This document shows positions 22,501 through 31,316 of a stretch of 64,000 nucleotides of DNA, in pieces. The position numbers and the translations under genes were made by a program. Origin of the DNA: Nageia nagi (taxonomy: Eukaryota > Pinophyta); NCBI GenBank assembly GCA_050084985.1, contig JBITNC010000001.1, positions 183,706,001 to 183,770,000 of the forward strand, given 5' to 3'. The notes below the pieces were generated by a model. It had not been told where the DNA came from. It saw only the letters and a program-made list of their open reading frames with translations, and did no database searches. The stretch's first letter is position 1. Each line of letters opens with the position of its first letter.

Positions 22501-25500
22501 GACAAAGAGCTTCAAGTTGCAGGCATGGGCGCCATGGAGGTACCAACCAAGGAAGGCATCAAAAAGGTACATGACATCTATTACACTCCACATCTCAAGC
22601 ATAATTTGCTTAGTGTAGGACAAATGATAGAAAAAAATTATAAACTTGTTTTTGAAGATGGCGCTTGTGTCATTACTGATAAAAATAATGGTAATAGAGT
22701 TGTTACTACTGTATCTATGACCAAGAATAGATTATTTCCTTTGAAATTTGGGGACCATAATAATGCCCAACTGGCTAATGTAACCATTGAGAATCCAAGT
22801 GTACTTTGGCACTTGCGATATGGTCATCTCAACTTTGATAGTTTGAAGTTGTTAACTTCACAAAATATGGTTTGTGGACTACCAAAAGTTCAAGCTCCGA
22901 AGGAGGAGGTATGCGAAGGATGTGCTTTAGGAAAGCATGCACGTACAAAGTTTCCAAAAGATGAAGCATGGCGAGCCAGTTATCCATTACAGTTGGTCCA
23001 TTCAGACATTTGTGGGCCAATGCAAACCAAAAGTTGGGGTAATCATCGGTACTTTCTTACATTTATTGATGATTTCACCAGACTATGTTGGGTCTATTTT
23101 TTGCAGACTAAGGATCAAGCATTTGCATGTTTTCAAGATTTCAAGAATGATTCAGAAAAACAAAGTGGTTTTCTTGTTAAATGCCTAAGAACTGATAATG
23201 GAGGAGAATTTTGCTCGAAGGAATTTCTACAATTTTGTAAGGATGTTGGGATAAAAAGGCAATATACCGCTTCTTACACTCCTCAACAAAATGGTGTGGC
23301 TGAAAGGAAAAATCGCACCATTGTTGAAATGACCAGATCTATGCTACAGTCAAAAAGGCTCAGTAATATGTATTGGGCTGAAGCTGTCAGAACCAGTGTG
23401 TACATTCTGAATCGGTGTCCTACTTCCAGCTTAGATGGCATCACTCCCTATGAAGGATGGTATGGCAAGAAACCAAATGTCAAACACTTTCGTGTTTTTG
23501 GTTGTCTTGCATATGCACATATTCCAGATGAGAAAAGACAAAAACTTGATCCCAAAAGTCAAGCTTGCATTTTCCTTGGATACTGTGAGTCTAACAAAGC
23601 CTATAGACTCTATAATCCCCACACAAATAAGGTTGTGATTTCTCGAGATGTGATTTTCGATGAAGGGGGAGTCTGGGGTCATCAAAAGTTGTATACTGAT
23701 GATGGATCTCATCATGAAAATACATCTCAAGTTCAGCCATCTGGAAAGACCAATCTTGAAAATACAGGGCCAGTCGAGAATTCTAGTCCTATCTCAGGTG
23801 CTAAGAGAAAGAGACTTGAGAAGAATCATCCATCATCTCAAATGTTGGATACGAATTTTCAAAGAAGGTACACTAGAAGCCAAGCTAGTGAAATGCATGA
23901 TGTCTTGGAAAGACTTGAAAATATCCACCTATTTGGAGACGATGATTCTCAAGAGCCTAAGGGTGATGTGGTGCATTATGCCCTTATGTCTAATGTCGAG
24001 CTTGAGCCCTCTAGCTTTGAACAGGCATGTGAGTCTGATATATGGCAGGAAGCTATGCAGGTAGAAATCAACTCCATCAACAAGAATGACACATGGGAGC
24101 TAGTTGAGCTTCCTCAAGGCAAGAAATGTGTTGGTTGCAAATGGGTCTATAAGACTAAACTCAAACCTGATGGAAGCATTGATAAACACAAAGCAAGGTT
24201 AGTAGCAAAAGGTTTTACTCAAAAGTATGGATTTGACTATGAGGAAACATTTGCTCCTGTCGCTCGACAAGAGACCATCAGATTAGCACTCTCATTGGCT
24301 GCTCATAAAGGATGGAACATCCAGCATATGGATGTTAAGAGTGCATTTCTGAATGGATATTTGAATGAGGAGGTTTATGTGAACCAACCTCAAGGATTTG
24401 TAGAACAAGGTAAGGAGAACCTTGTCTACAAGTTGAAGAAGTCATTATATGGTTTGAAACAGGCTCCGAGGGCATGGTACTCTCGCATTGATGGCTACTT
24501 CACTAAATATGGTTTCACTAGGAGCAAAAGTGAACCTACACTCTACTACATGAACAAAGGTAACGATATCCTAATTGTGTGTTTGTATGTGGATGATCTT
24601 ATATTCATGGGTAGTAGTAACAAACTGAATAAGGATTTTCAGAATTCTATGATGCAAGAATTCGAGATGACAGATCTAGGCTTGATGCATTATTTCCTAG
24701 GCATGGAAATACATCAAAAGGAGAATGAGATCTTCATTTGTCAACTTAAGTATGCTCAGGAGATACTCAAAAAGTTTGCTATGGAGAAGTGCACACCAGT
24801 TGCAACTCCGATCGGACATGGGATTCAGTTATGCAAAGAAGATGGAGCATCAAAAGTTGATAAGACAAATTACAGAAGTATAGTTGGAAGTCTAATGTTT
24901 CTCACCAATACAAGGCCAGATATTCAGTATGCAGTTTCCCTAGTTTCAAGGTATATGGCTGATCCATCAGAACTTCATCTACAAGCAGCTAAGAGAATCT
25001 TGAGGTATGTAAAAGGTACAGTGGATTATGGGATTCACTACTACAAAACAGATGTTGCAAAGTTGGTTGGTTTCAGTGACAGTGATTGGGGAAGTAACAT
25101 TGATGATAGAAAGTCTACTTCAGGAAATTGTTTCAGTCTTGGGTCAGGGCTTATTTCTTGGTGTTCAAAGAAGCAGACAGTTGTAGCTCTATCATCTACT
25201 GAGGCTGAGTACATAGCAGTGATACATGCTAGTACCCAAGTCTTATGGCTACGAAAGATACTTGAAGAGATTGGTGAAAAACAGAATGATCCTACCATAC
25301 TATACAGTGACAACATGAGTGCCATTCAGTTGGCATACAATCCTATTCACCATAAAAGATCAAAGCACTTTGACATGAAATATCACTTCATTCGAGACAT
25401 GGTGGATAAGAAAGTTGTTGAGCTAAAGCATTGCAGTACTCTGGACAACATTGCAGATATCTTCACTAAAGGCATTGCCAAAGCTCAATTTTTAAAGTTG

Positions 25501-27065
25501 AGAGATTGCTTGGTCAGCCCTCTCATCTTTAAGGGGGAGAATGTTAGCTTAATAGCTAATATATAGTTTGTGATTGTAATAAGCATATGTCTAATGTTGA
25601 CTATGCCAATAATTAAGGTTTAGATTAGCTTGGAATGCTAAATAATAGGAGTGCTAGACTTTGTATAGCATGTTACAAGTTTAAGAGATTCTTTAACTTA
25701 TTTTGTTCAACCATAATATTCTATTGTAAGGCTGTCTTGAGCCTATATATTACTTGTTTCCAATCAATACAAATCAGTTCATTATAGGAATTCTATACTA
25801 GAAGGATTATGTTCATATGTCTGCTATCTCCAATTACAGATTCCTCACACTATCCTCCAACAGAAGGTCAATCAGTGATTGTAAATATATATTTGGTGGG
25901 ATTTTTTATGGTATTTTTCCTCCAATAAGCAAAACTAGTCGCTGAAAGGCTGGAATCTAGTTGAATGGTGGTATTGCCACATATCCTGCAAAATGACTTC
26001 AATTGATTTCTTCGAAAGGATGAAGATCAAATATTATTTGGGTGCTACAATCAAAGTGTGAATGGGAAAAGAACTTTTTGGCCCTCGCAATTTTAAAAAT
26101 TGTTTTTGGCCTGACTGTAATGCTTTTACCGGTGTATCTAGTCATGAAAGATCATTTTTGGATAATTTTAGTTAAAATTTTCAACAAAACCAAAGACAGG
26201 TACTCATGATCAGGAATCAGGAATTTTATGTAATTGTGCAAGCTACAAGCTTTATGTTCTAGACCATTGGAGACTTTATCTTTCGCACAAGGTAATAATA
26301 TTTTTGATTGAACGCTAAGTTCTCGAGTATACTAAATAGTGTATAATTGCACTCCCGAGGGAAGGTCTATTTCCATCTACAGTAATTCAACGGGAACCAA
26401 TAAATCGATCATCCAGCAAACTCAACCCCGAATGAATAATCCATGGTTACAAATTTTTGGTGGAAATTTCAGCCAGGGATCCAGAAACCATTCTTGAGAG
26501 ATGGAGTAGAAAAACTAACCCTTTGCCTTTCCTCCTCGTAAGCCACACACCCAGAACCCGCAAGTGATACTAACAAACGCAAAACTTTAAATTCCCTATG
26601 CAATTGATAGTTTTCTTCCTCACTATTGCCCAAATTCCCAAAAAGGGGCCTACAAAGGAAATCCCAAAACTAGAGATTGTAATGAAAACAGGAAAGACAG
26701 AGATATTGTAAATAAACTTACTCGGTGCCTTTCTGTCTGAGTATGCGAAACTGCTCTGCTGAGAGAACAGCCTGCCACTCCTCCTCTGATTTTTGCACCG
26801 CCATTGGCTTCTGTTGGGATTGTGAACAGGCAAATGCCACACCAATTCTTCTGCTCTTGAACAGTAAGGGCAAAGAGTGTTTGATTGAAACTGTGGTGAA
26901 CTTGGGATGTAATTTATAACAAGAATTTGTTGGAATGGCGACGGCTGACTTGAGATCGGTGTTGTGGGTAAATGAGATTTTGCTCGCAAGAAGAGGGAGA
27001 GCCGGATTGGATCCAGGGGTCAGAGTTGCCAAATGTAAGGTTGCTCGAGAAAAGGGTGCTGCCAT
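16560..27065 (-). CDS. MSRB: Plastid-type methionine-R-sulfoxide reductase B (three exons, copy 1)
   Basis: MSRB reduces methionine-R-sulfoxide in oxidised proteins. Exons on the minus strand are 27065-26722, 17038-16882 and 16712-16560 (344, 157 and 153 nt; 217 codons plus TAA). Intron 1 (9.7 kb) starts GTAAGT; intron 2 (169 bp) starts GTATGT; both end AG. The start is the ATG at 27065 in AACATGGC context. Residues 1 to about 88 are rich in Ser, Ala and basic residues, with almost no acidic ones, like a plastid transit peptide. The core follows: zinc CxxC pairs C133/C136 and C179/C182, the SGCGWPAF block (C151, candidate resolving Cys), and catalytic C204 in [13 protein letters not shown]174 replaces the Arg found in copy 2 and usual in the family. 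A Copia lies in intron 1, in the opposite orientation. The frame is intact, so expression is plausible. Family is sure; the isoform (MSRB1 or MSRB2 type) is not settled. Confidence 0.93.
19309..19313. repeat. Copia target-site duplication, left
   Basis: CTAGA here is repeated at 25798-25802, directly after the 3' LTR. In duplication copy 2 the uninterrupted sequence AGCTTCTAGAAGGATTATG (53429-53447) has CTAGA once, which gives the exact empty site. Confidence 0.95.
19314..19569 (+). repeat. Copia 5' LTR
   Basis: 256 bp, and every base I compared matches the 3' LTR. It ends GGAATTCTATA directly before the primer-binding site. A TATA-like CCTATATATTAC near 19515 is the likely promoter of the genomic RNA. 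Confidence 0.95.
19570..19582 (+). promoter_or_regulatory. Primer-binding site (initiator tRNA-Met)
   Basis: TGGTATCAGAGCC directly follows the 5' LTR with no spacer. It is the standard plant Copia minus-strand primer site, complementary to the 3' end of initiator tRNA-Met. Confidence 0.93.
19583..20869 (+). other. Long structured Copia leader
   Basis: About 1.85 kb lies between primer-binding site and gag, which is long for a Copia with 256-bp LTRs. It is rich in CTG/TGC (19930-20660) and holds repeated short blocks, such as ACGTGGAGA-like motifs near 19797, 19833, 20380, 20542, 20690 and 20717, and two CAACGTGAAT blocks (about 19997 and 20117). A T18-19 run followed by GCAG (19858-19880) looks like a strong 3' splice site. 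Open frames on the minus strand here are by-products of the CTG repeats. Confidence 0.6.
20870..21337 (+). CDS. Accessory acidic ORF upstream of gag, with two SUMO-interaction-like motifs
   Basis: A 155-aa frame opens at ATG 20870 (the preceding in-frame stop is at 20840). It ends 80 bp before the gag ATG, in a different frame from gag. The N-terminal ~45 residues are mixed and could fold; the rest is strongly acidic and Pro/Ser-rich. Two blocks fit the SUMO-interaction pattern of a short Ile/Val core followed by Asp/Ser/Glu: LIIISDSDD (about residues 103-111) and [10 protein letters not shown] (about 121-130). No Gag, protease or envelope feature is seen. The frame is intact in a young element, which suggests a real product, perhaps from a spliced or separate RNA. 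Function is unknown; a captured host fragment is an alternative. Confidence 0.6.
   Translation: MIRANGCFAALKYLVDNASPELFDEEVQVYGIDTAFETVKQYVIQCQTVNEGYEGDTEEEDSFDSGYTPNDTEDPNYVPEEPVSIAQSESVEVFVPAPVEPELIIISDSDDYTPAPQPPETIIVRDSDEEIPNAAVREAQSSEGDNFGYSVPWEI
21418..25566 (+). CDS. gag-pol: Copia Gag-Pol polyprotein
   Basis: A single 1382-aa frame. Gag (about 1-300) has a retrotransposon Gag domain, then an Arg-Gly-rich RNA-binding stretch (about 217-270) and a CCHC knuckle ([14 protein letters not shown], about 276). Protease has [13 protein letters not shown] near 329, with DTG where plant Copia often has DSG. Integrase has an H-H-C-C zinc region (about 464-502) and D530, D593 and E629 (35 residues between the last two). 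RT carries D972 ([11 protein letters not shown]) and YVDD at 1057-1060. RNase H has D1221, E1262 and D1298, with the end block [10 protein letters not shown]. All catalytic residues are present. The frame runs through the polypurine tract and stops 25 bp inside the 3' LTR. It is likely competent or very recently so. Confidence 0.97.
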   Translation: MTSVNNSLPIPEFNGTKYEYWSIRMKTLLIGKGLWSIVDTGYTEPADWSILNEAARKAKEEDQRKDSLALSHIQSALADNLFPRIASCTTALQAWKALKDAYQGNTQVKQVRLQTFKREFENLRMKEDEAVGDYCVRVKAIIDQMETLGEEVKPEVVVKKVLRTLPRKWNHIAIIIEESKDLSTLTFDALIGSLTSHEERLEDPSPFGGEDKAFSTQGRGQGRGKKRGRGGRSHGGGQSRGGGSQAPGRGAGGNHSGNRGGQSSRGRGGDKSNKECHYCHKLGHYARECRLKASNEGKSNANYGEEEATSSSNLFLTYDQSHQNLNTTWILDTGCSNHMTGKKELFSKVDSSYKSHIRLGDDKELQVAGMGAMEVPTKEGIKKVHDIYYTPHLKHNLLSVGQMIEKNYKLVFEDGACVITDKNNGNRVVTTVSMTKNRLFPLKFGDHNNAQLANVTIENPSVLWHLRYGHLNFDSLKLLTSQNMVCGLPKVQAPKEEVCEGCALGKHARTKFPKDEAWRASYPLQLVHSDICGPMQTKSWGNHRYFLTFIDDFTRLCWVYFLQTKDQAFACFQDFKNDSEKQSGFLVKCLRTDNGGEFCSKEFLQFCKDVGIKRQYTASYTPQQNGVAERKNRTIVEMTRSMLQSKRLSNMYWAEAVRTSVYILNRCPTSSLDGITPYEGWYGKKPNVKHFRVFGCLAYAHIPDEKRQKLDPKSQACIFLGYCESNKAYRLYNPHTNKVVISRDVIFDEGGVWGHQKLYTDDGSHHENTSQVQPSGKTNLENTGPVENSSPISGAKRKRLEKNHPSSQMLDTNFQRRYTRSQASEMHDVLERLENIHLFGDDDSQEPKGDVVHYALMSNVELEPSSFEQACESDIWQEAMQVEINSINKNDTWELVELPQGKKCVGCKWVYKTKLKPDGSIDKHKARLVAKGFTQKYGFDYEETFAPVARQETIRLALSLAAHKGWNIQHMDVKSAFLNGYLNEEVYVNQPQGFVEQGKENLVYKLKKSLYGLKQAPRAWYSRIDGYFTKYGFTRSKSEPTLYYMNKGNDILIVCLYVDDLIFMGSSNKLNKDFQNSMMQEFEMTDLGLMHYFLGMEIHQKENEIFICQLKYAQEILKKFAMEKCTPVATPIGHGIQLCKEDGASKVDKTNYRSIVGSLMFLTNTRPDIQYAVSLVSRYMADPSELHLQAAKRILRYVKGTVDYGIHYYKTDVAKLVGFSDSDWGSNIDDRKSTSGNCFSLGSGLISWCSKKQTVVALSSTEAEYIAVIHASTQVLWLRKILEEIGEKQNDPTILYSDNMSAIQLAYNPIHHKRSKHFDMKYHFIRDMVDKKVVELKHCSTLDNIADIFTKGIAKAQFLKLRDCLVSPLIFKGENVSLIANI
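25531..25541 (+). promoter_or_regulatory. Polypurine tract
   Basis: AAGGGGGAGAA directly precedes the 3' LTR (TGTTAGC at 25542). It primes plus-strand DNA synthesis in LTR elements. Here it is also coding, since Gag-Pol is still open across it (residues KGEN). Confidence 0.93.
25542..25797 (+). repeat. Copia 3' LTR
   Basis: 256 bp, matching the 5' LTR by eye throughout, and followed by the CTAGA target duplication. It contains the last codons and the TAG of Gag-Pol. Confidence 0.95.
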
Positions 27066-27229
27066 GTTTATCCCCACTAGTTCATGTAGAATTATTTGTT
27101 CACGTAGAATCCAATGACTGATAACTTGGGTGAAATTTTATTTATTTTCTTTTATAAAATTTAAGTAAGAAATAGTGGTGTGTATTATGTGAAAATTGGT
27201 GAAATATGAATTGACGGATAAAGGAGTTG

Positions 27230-27465
27230 GAGAGGTGGGTGGTTAAAAGCTCCTGGATACGGCAAGTTCAGGTTCAAAACTCTTCACCTTTAAAAGTTGA
27301 AACATACCTAAAATCCTATTGAGTTGATGGTAGGTGCAAATGAAGTTGGGATCGTGCCTCGGGTGGCTTTTGACAGCGTAAATGCCCCTCAATCGTGGCT
27401 CTAAGCTTAAAAGTTTTTGGTACCCAGTATCAGAGGACAAAATTCCAACAATAAAAAAAAAAATT
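27230..27465 (+). mobile_element. Candidate tRNA-derived SINE upstream of MSRB copy 1
   Basis: An RNA polymerase III A-box-like TGGTTAAAAGC (27240-27250) and B-box-like GGTTCAAAACT (27271-27281) each match 10 of 11 consensus positions, with spacing suited to a tRNA-like head. A body of about 170 bp leads to an A-rich tail (27453-27463). That layout fits a SINE of about 235 bp. It lies about 165 bp upstream of the MSRB ATG on the opposite strand, and copy 2 has the same element (54867-55099). No target duplication was found, so this is a candidate only. Confidence 0.42.
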
Positions 27466-27544
27466 AATGAAGTAACAAATCAGATTATATAAAAACTGTA
27501 ATGAAATGTATACGAAAGCTCAAAAGTTATAGAGATGATATTTA

Positions 27545-28457
27545 TCTTTTTTTTTAATGAAAAGTTAAATTATATTAATAAAGTGATTTCATATAAAAAG
27601 GGTGGTGGACTTAACACACTCAAAATGGTATATCAACTAAAAAGATGGGTTAAATAAAAAATATCAAAACATTACATAATCTTGTAACATGGTCTTCAAA
27701 CATAAATGTCAAAAAGGGACTTTATTCATAACTGATAGAAATCACTCTCCATGATTGTGATCTAGAGGGCAAGATGAAAATTCTCCATATTGGGATCATA
27801 ATGCCACCCACTCAAAGAGTATGTGGGGACATTCCAACCATCATCATTAGACATTCATATCCTCACCATGGTGAATGTCTGGAGTTATCACAATAGCAAT
27901 CCTGGTATCACCCAATCCAATTATTAGTAGAGAAGCTTTTAGGTGTATGTCTCGACCAAAAGTATGGTAAGAGGGGCTCCCTCCATGAGCAAAGGCACAC
28001 TTGCAAGCTGGTGAAGGCTATGACCAGTGCTTTATTTCATGCAAAACCCCAAGCCATGGTTGCAAGCTCCATTGGGAGCGAGAACATGACCATTGGCAAT
28101 CGCAAGGTGGCGAGCTAGGAGGAACCCAATTAATAGTGCAAAATGCATTACCCAAGTGGTCCATGAGGTTCTTAAGGTGTTGAAACTTCACATTAACTTT
28201 TTCAACTTAAACAATGATTTACAACCAACAATCATAGAAAATATAGTACTTATTAGCAAGGGAAAAAGAGAGAGAAGTATCTTATTGATTAAACATTTCC
28301 CTATTATGAGTTTTCCAAATATGAAACAAAGTAGTAATGCAAAAAATATTCTAAATAATATGAAGATTATCTAAAAACTCAATGGGATCACCCATAATTG
28401 CACACGATCAGGAGAAGGGGTTGAGCATAAAGGGTATAAAAAATGAAAGCAACAAAT
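27545..28457 (-). pseudogene. 3' end of a second LINE (copy inside duplication copy 1)
   Basis: The minus strand resembles the 3' third of the LINE at 6245-7400: a run of about nine T at about 27549 (poly(A) on the coding strand) and blocks shared with it near 27830 (CATTCCAACCATCAT) and 28200-28400. These match the zf-RVT and C-terminal part of plant L1 ORF2. The frames are broken. Copy 2 has the same piece at 55190-56090, where the LINE continues beyond a nested LTR element. It belongs to the duplicated unit, not to the LINE that the duplication split. Confidence 0.65.
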
Positions 28458-28688
28458 TGTTGGAAATTGTAATGTAATATTGTGTAATATTTCTTTTTAA
28501 TATAAATTTATTTAATGTTTAAAGTATCTTTAGATACATTAAAGCATTAAAAGAATAAATATGGAAAGAAAAATAAATATAAAATACCTTTAACCTTACC
28601 TTTGGGTAAAAAGAAGGTTAAAGGGTGGGTTTCTTCTTATAAATAGAGAGGTACCCTTCTCATTATGTAATTGGATGAAGCATAGTAA
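28458..28688 (+). repeat. Truncated LTR fragment at the right edge of copy 1
   Basis: 231 bp matching the first half of the LTRs at 56091 and 59517, including TTATAAATAGAGAGG as TATA region. It stops abruptly at 28688, where LINE endonuclease sequence begins. By eye, about 24 of 231 positions differ from the copy 2 LTR, more than elsewhere in the duplication. Confidence 0.85.
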
Positions 28689-29066
28689 GGACAAAACTAA
28701 CCAACACCACAAGGTGGACCTTTCATGAGCATTATTGGAGGCATAAACATTCACGATACGGAAGGGCTTCTCAAACATTTTGAAAAGGACCCAAATGACC
28801 TAGTTGGACGGGTCCACTCCCCAAGAAATAATATTAAACTACCAATTGGGGGAAACAAAAATAATGGCACCGCTAGAACTAACCACATGATTCAAGTGAA
28901 AGAAGGGGCCACCTACCTGCAAAAGGAATTTAGAAACTTTAACTTCCTGAAAATAAATAAAATCTAATTTTCCAAACATGAGATTGACATCATCAATCTT
29001 TGTATGGATTGTATACTTTTGGGATGGGTCCGTTAATCCCCTCACATTCCAAGAAAGGTAATTCAT
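28689..29066 (-). pseudogene. LINE ORF2 endonuclease start (5' half of the split LINE)
   Basis: The minus strand from 29066 reads NYLSWNVRGLTDPSQKY, then DFIYFQEVKV and, in another frame near 28760-28690, FRIVNVYASNNAHERSTLW. These are the first blocks of an apurinic-type L1 endonuclease. The domain is cut at 28689 by the edge of the duplication, and its remaining part (roughly 140 residues) is missing at 9967, where the same LINE resumes. Frameshifts confirm decay. Confidence 0.85.
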
Positions 29067-29475
29067 TGGGAAATGTCAAGTTTTGAAGCTACCACAACAT
29101 TATCCTAGATATCCATATGCTATAGCATAGCAAAAGCATTTCCATCATGTCCACCATCCACCTGGTGATGTTTTTCCATAGGAGCATCCCTTCCACCTCG
29201 GAGAGGACTCCAAGATCATTGAGCATGAGAAGTTAAAGAATCCTCCCGTAGACAAGCAAAAGGTGGAGTAGAGATAACCATAGTTAAAGAAGGACCAGAC
29301 CATACAGGGTTCTCGGGCTCTTGAGCATTAGAAATGTGAACATCAAAATCTATGGGACTTAGAGAAATGGAAGGCATAGAAGAGGTAGTAGGCATAGAGG
29401 AAGTTTGAGGCCTAGCTTGAACATTGTTAATTGGGGCTCGGGCCTAAGGCATAAGAACATGGACTTGAGGCATCC

Positions 29476-30540
29476 CTACAGAGCCTTGAGGGGCATGGTT
29501 CTTATTTCAATGAGAAGAAATAGTAGTCCAAGCTTGATCCCTTGAAACTGGGGTTGAGGTAGCAGGTACAGGATTAGCTTACAAGGGGGTAGTAGCAGTG
29601 GTTTGGGCTTTAAACCTTCCTTCCATAAGGGGGCACTCTTGAATTTTATGGTGAGGGGATTGGAAGCAAAAGCAAGTATCAAGGAGACCAATGTAATTAA
29701 CCTTCTGATGAACAAACTCATCATCAATGACCAAGTCAATTTCATCAAGATGATATTTCGTGAGGTCTAGCCTCACACACACCCGCCTAACCGATCGAGC
29801 CAAAAAGAACTGCTCAGGTTCATAACACACAAATGTGTTAATTTACTTAGCACAAGGTTTCAAAAAAGTTCAAAGGGTATGGGGGAGATTAGGAAATTTA
29901 ATCCAAATAGGAAATTCCATAGAGGAGCTTTGTGACACATCAAAAGAACCAGAGTATGGTTGCAAAACTAGCAAAGAGTTTTGGATCATCCAAGGTCCTT
30001 TGGACAAGATTTTCTTGACATGCATGGGGTTAGAAAACTAAAACAAGAAATACCCTTTGGTCAGGTTTTGCACATTCTCAACCTTAAACCCATAAGGGCC
30101 CCAAACTTGAGAAACCCATTGACACAAAATACTCACTAGGAATTCTACCAAGAAAATAACCAACCAAATTGTGCAATTCAAACCATGCACAGGACTCCTT
30201 AAAGTCATGCAGGGGAATATAAACTCAAGGGACATGAGAATTACCTTATGTTATACCTTCGATAAGAGTTTTCATGGCTTCTTCTTAGGCATCATCTTGC
30301 ATGTGAGCCGCTTCACTAGAAAGTGAATCGACAGAATGAGACTCAACCATTCTTAAACACACCAAAGCCCACTGCTAGAGGCAAAAAAAGGAGGCTAATC
30401 AATATGAGTAGAAATCCCACAAAGGCTATCAAGCATGGTGGTCTGACCAAAGCAAGGACAATGAATGTAGGGTAGCTCGACATGGCAACTTAGGGTTTCT
30501 AGGAGGACTTTCCAGGGGTGTCCTTCATTTTCATGCAATG
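29476..30540 (-). pseudogene. LINE ORF1 (Gag-like, DUF4283 type) and 5' UTR of the split LINE
   Basis: On the minus strand, fragments near 29870-30030 read GPWMIQNSLLVLQPYSGSFD, then MEFPIWIKFPNLP, the DUF4283-type block of plant L1 ORF1. Downstream (29760-29620) is a degenerate zinc-knuckle stretch CFCFQSPHHKIQEC. The 5' UTR reaches about 30540, where the second copy of the 17-bp target duplication begins. ORF1 is broken by frameshifts. With 28689-29066 and 6245-9967, it makes about 5.6 kb, a sensible full length for a plant L1 that has lost a few hundred bases. Confidence 0.8.
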
Positions 30541-30557
30541 TTCTAATTGATATTTTT
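30541..30557. repeat. LINE target-site duplication, right copy
   Basis: TTCTAATTGATATTTTT, identical to 6228-6244 on the far side of the LINE and of the 18.7 kb duplication lodged inside it. Confidence 0.75.
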
Positions 30558-31316
30558 CATTATAAAATATTTGATTTTTTTAGTCTATATAATTATTAAT
30601 ACTTTTTAGAATATTTTGACGATTATTTTGTAATTAGAATAGAATAACCTACAAAAATATGTACAATAAGATTTAAATATAAACTAATGAGTTTTAGAAT
30701 TCATGTAATCTCTTAATACAATTATTAATAAAGAAAAGTTTTCAATGAATATATTCAAATATTTTAGTTTTACTTATCCATGACATTCATAACACATAAT
30801 TTAACTCTTGTTGATAGAAAGAGATGAAATTCTCAAAAGACATTTATTTTCATAATGTGTATGAACAAAGTGAAAAAAAATGCATTTGATAAATTACTTC
30901 TCTTGATAATAAATTTTTATATTTAATAAATTTAAACTCCATATCTATATTTATTAATATGGTTTGTAATATATTTTGAAGTATAATTAAGATATAAAAT
31001 TATAATGTACGACAATAATGTTACCTATCTAGTATAGAAGATAGATTATTATTAAAAATAAATATTACAATATAATAGTATAATAAACAAGATGATTAAT
31101 ATGACCATATAAAAATAGGATGACTACGATTAATTTATTAAAATATATTCAAATCTTTACATATTATAATAGATCATCCATTATTCATTCACACCCTTGA
31201 ATAGCATTGTATGGAGGGATATTAGCAATTAAAGAATGACAACCTTGTTATTATGTGAGATATGTGAAACAAATATCGATTCTTTGATGAATATATCAAT
31301 TTGAGAAGGTAGTAAC
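30558..31316. other. AT-rich spacer
   Basis: Very AT-rich, no coding frame and no transposon domain seen. Confidence 0.6.

Larger units (their letters stand above)
19314..25797 (+). mobile_element. Complete young Ty1/Copia LTR retrotransposon
   Basis: The element is 6484 bp long. Its 256-bp LTRs lie at 19314-19569 and 25542-25797. The primer-binding site TGGTATCAGAGCC (19570) is complementary to initiator tRNA-Met, and the polypurine tract AAGGGGGAGA (25531) precedes the 3' LTR. It encodes one uninterrupted Gag-Pol and a separate leader ORF. Integrase precedes RT, as in Copia. The LTRs look identical by eye, so the insertion is recent. It sits in MSRB intron 1, antisense to the gene, and is absent from copy 2, so it came after the duplication. 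The LTRs begin TGTTAG and end CTATA rather than the canonical CA. The Gag start resembles the Ivana/Oryco lineages, but I cannot place it firmly. Confidence 0.97.
9968..28688. repeat. Segmental duplication, copy 1 (carries intact MSRB)
   Basis: From GTTAGATTGGATC at 9968, the sequence matches 44016 onward in the same orientation and order until the match ends at 28688 (56322 in copy 2). Without the 6.49 kb Copia insertion and its target duplication, copy 1 is about 12.2 kb, against 12.3 kb for copy 2. By eye, differences are very few in the MSRB gene and its introns, a few per cent in parts of 10.5-15.7 kb, and approach 10 per cent in the last 230 bp. Both edges of copy 1 cut into a LINE, which suggests copy 1 is the inserted daughter. 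Confidence 0.93.
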
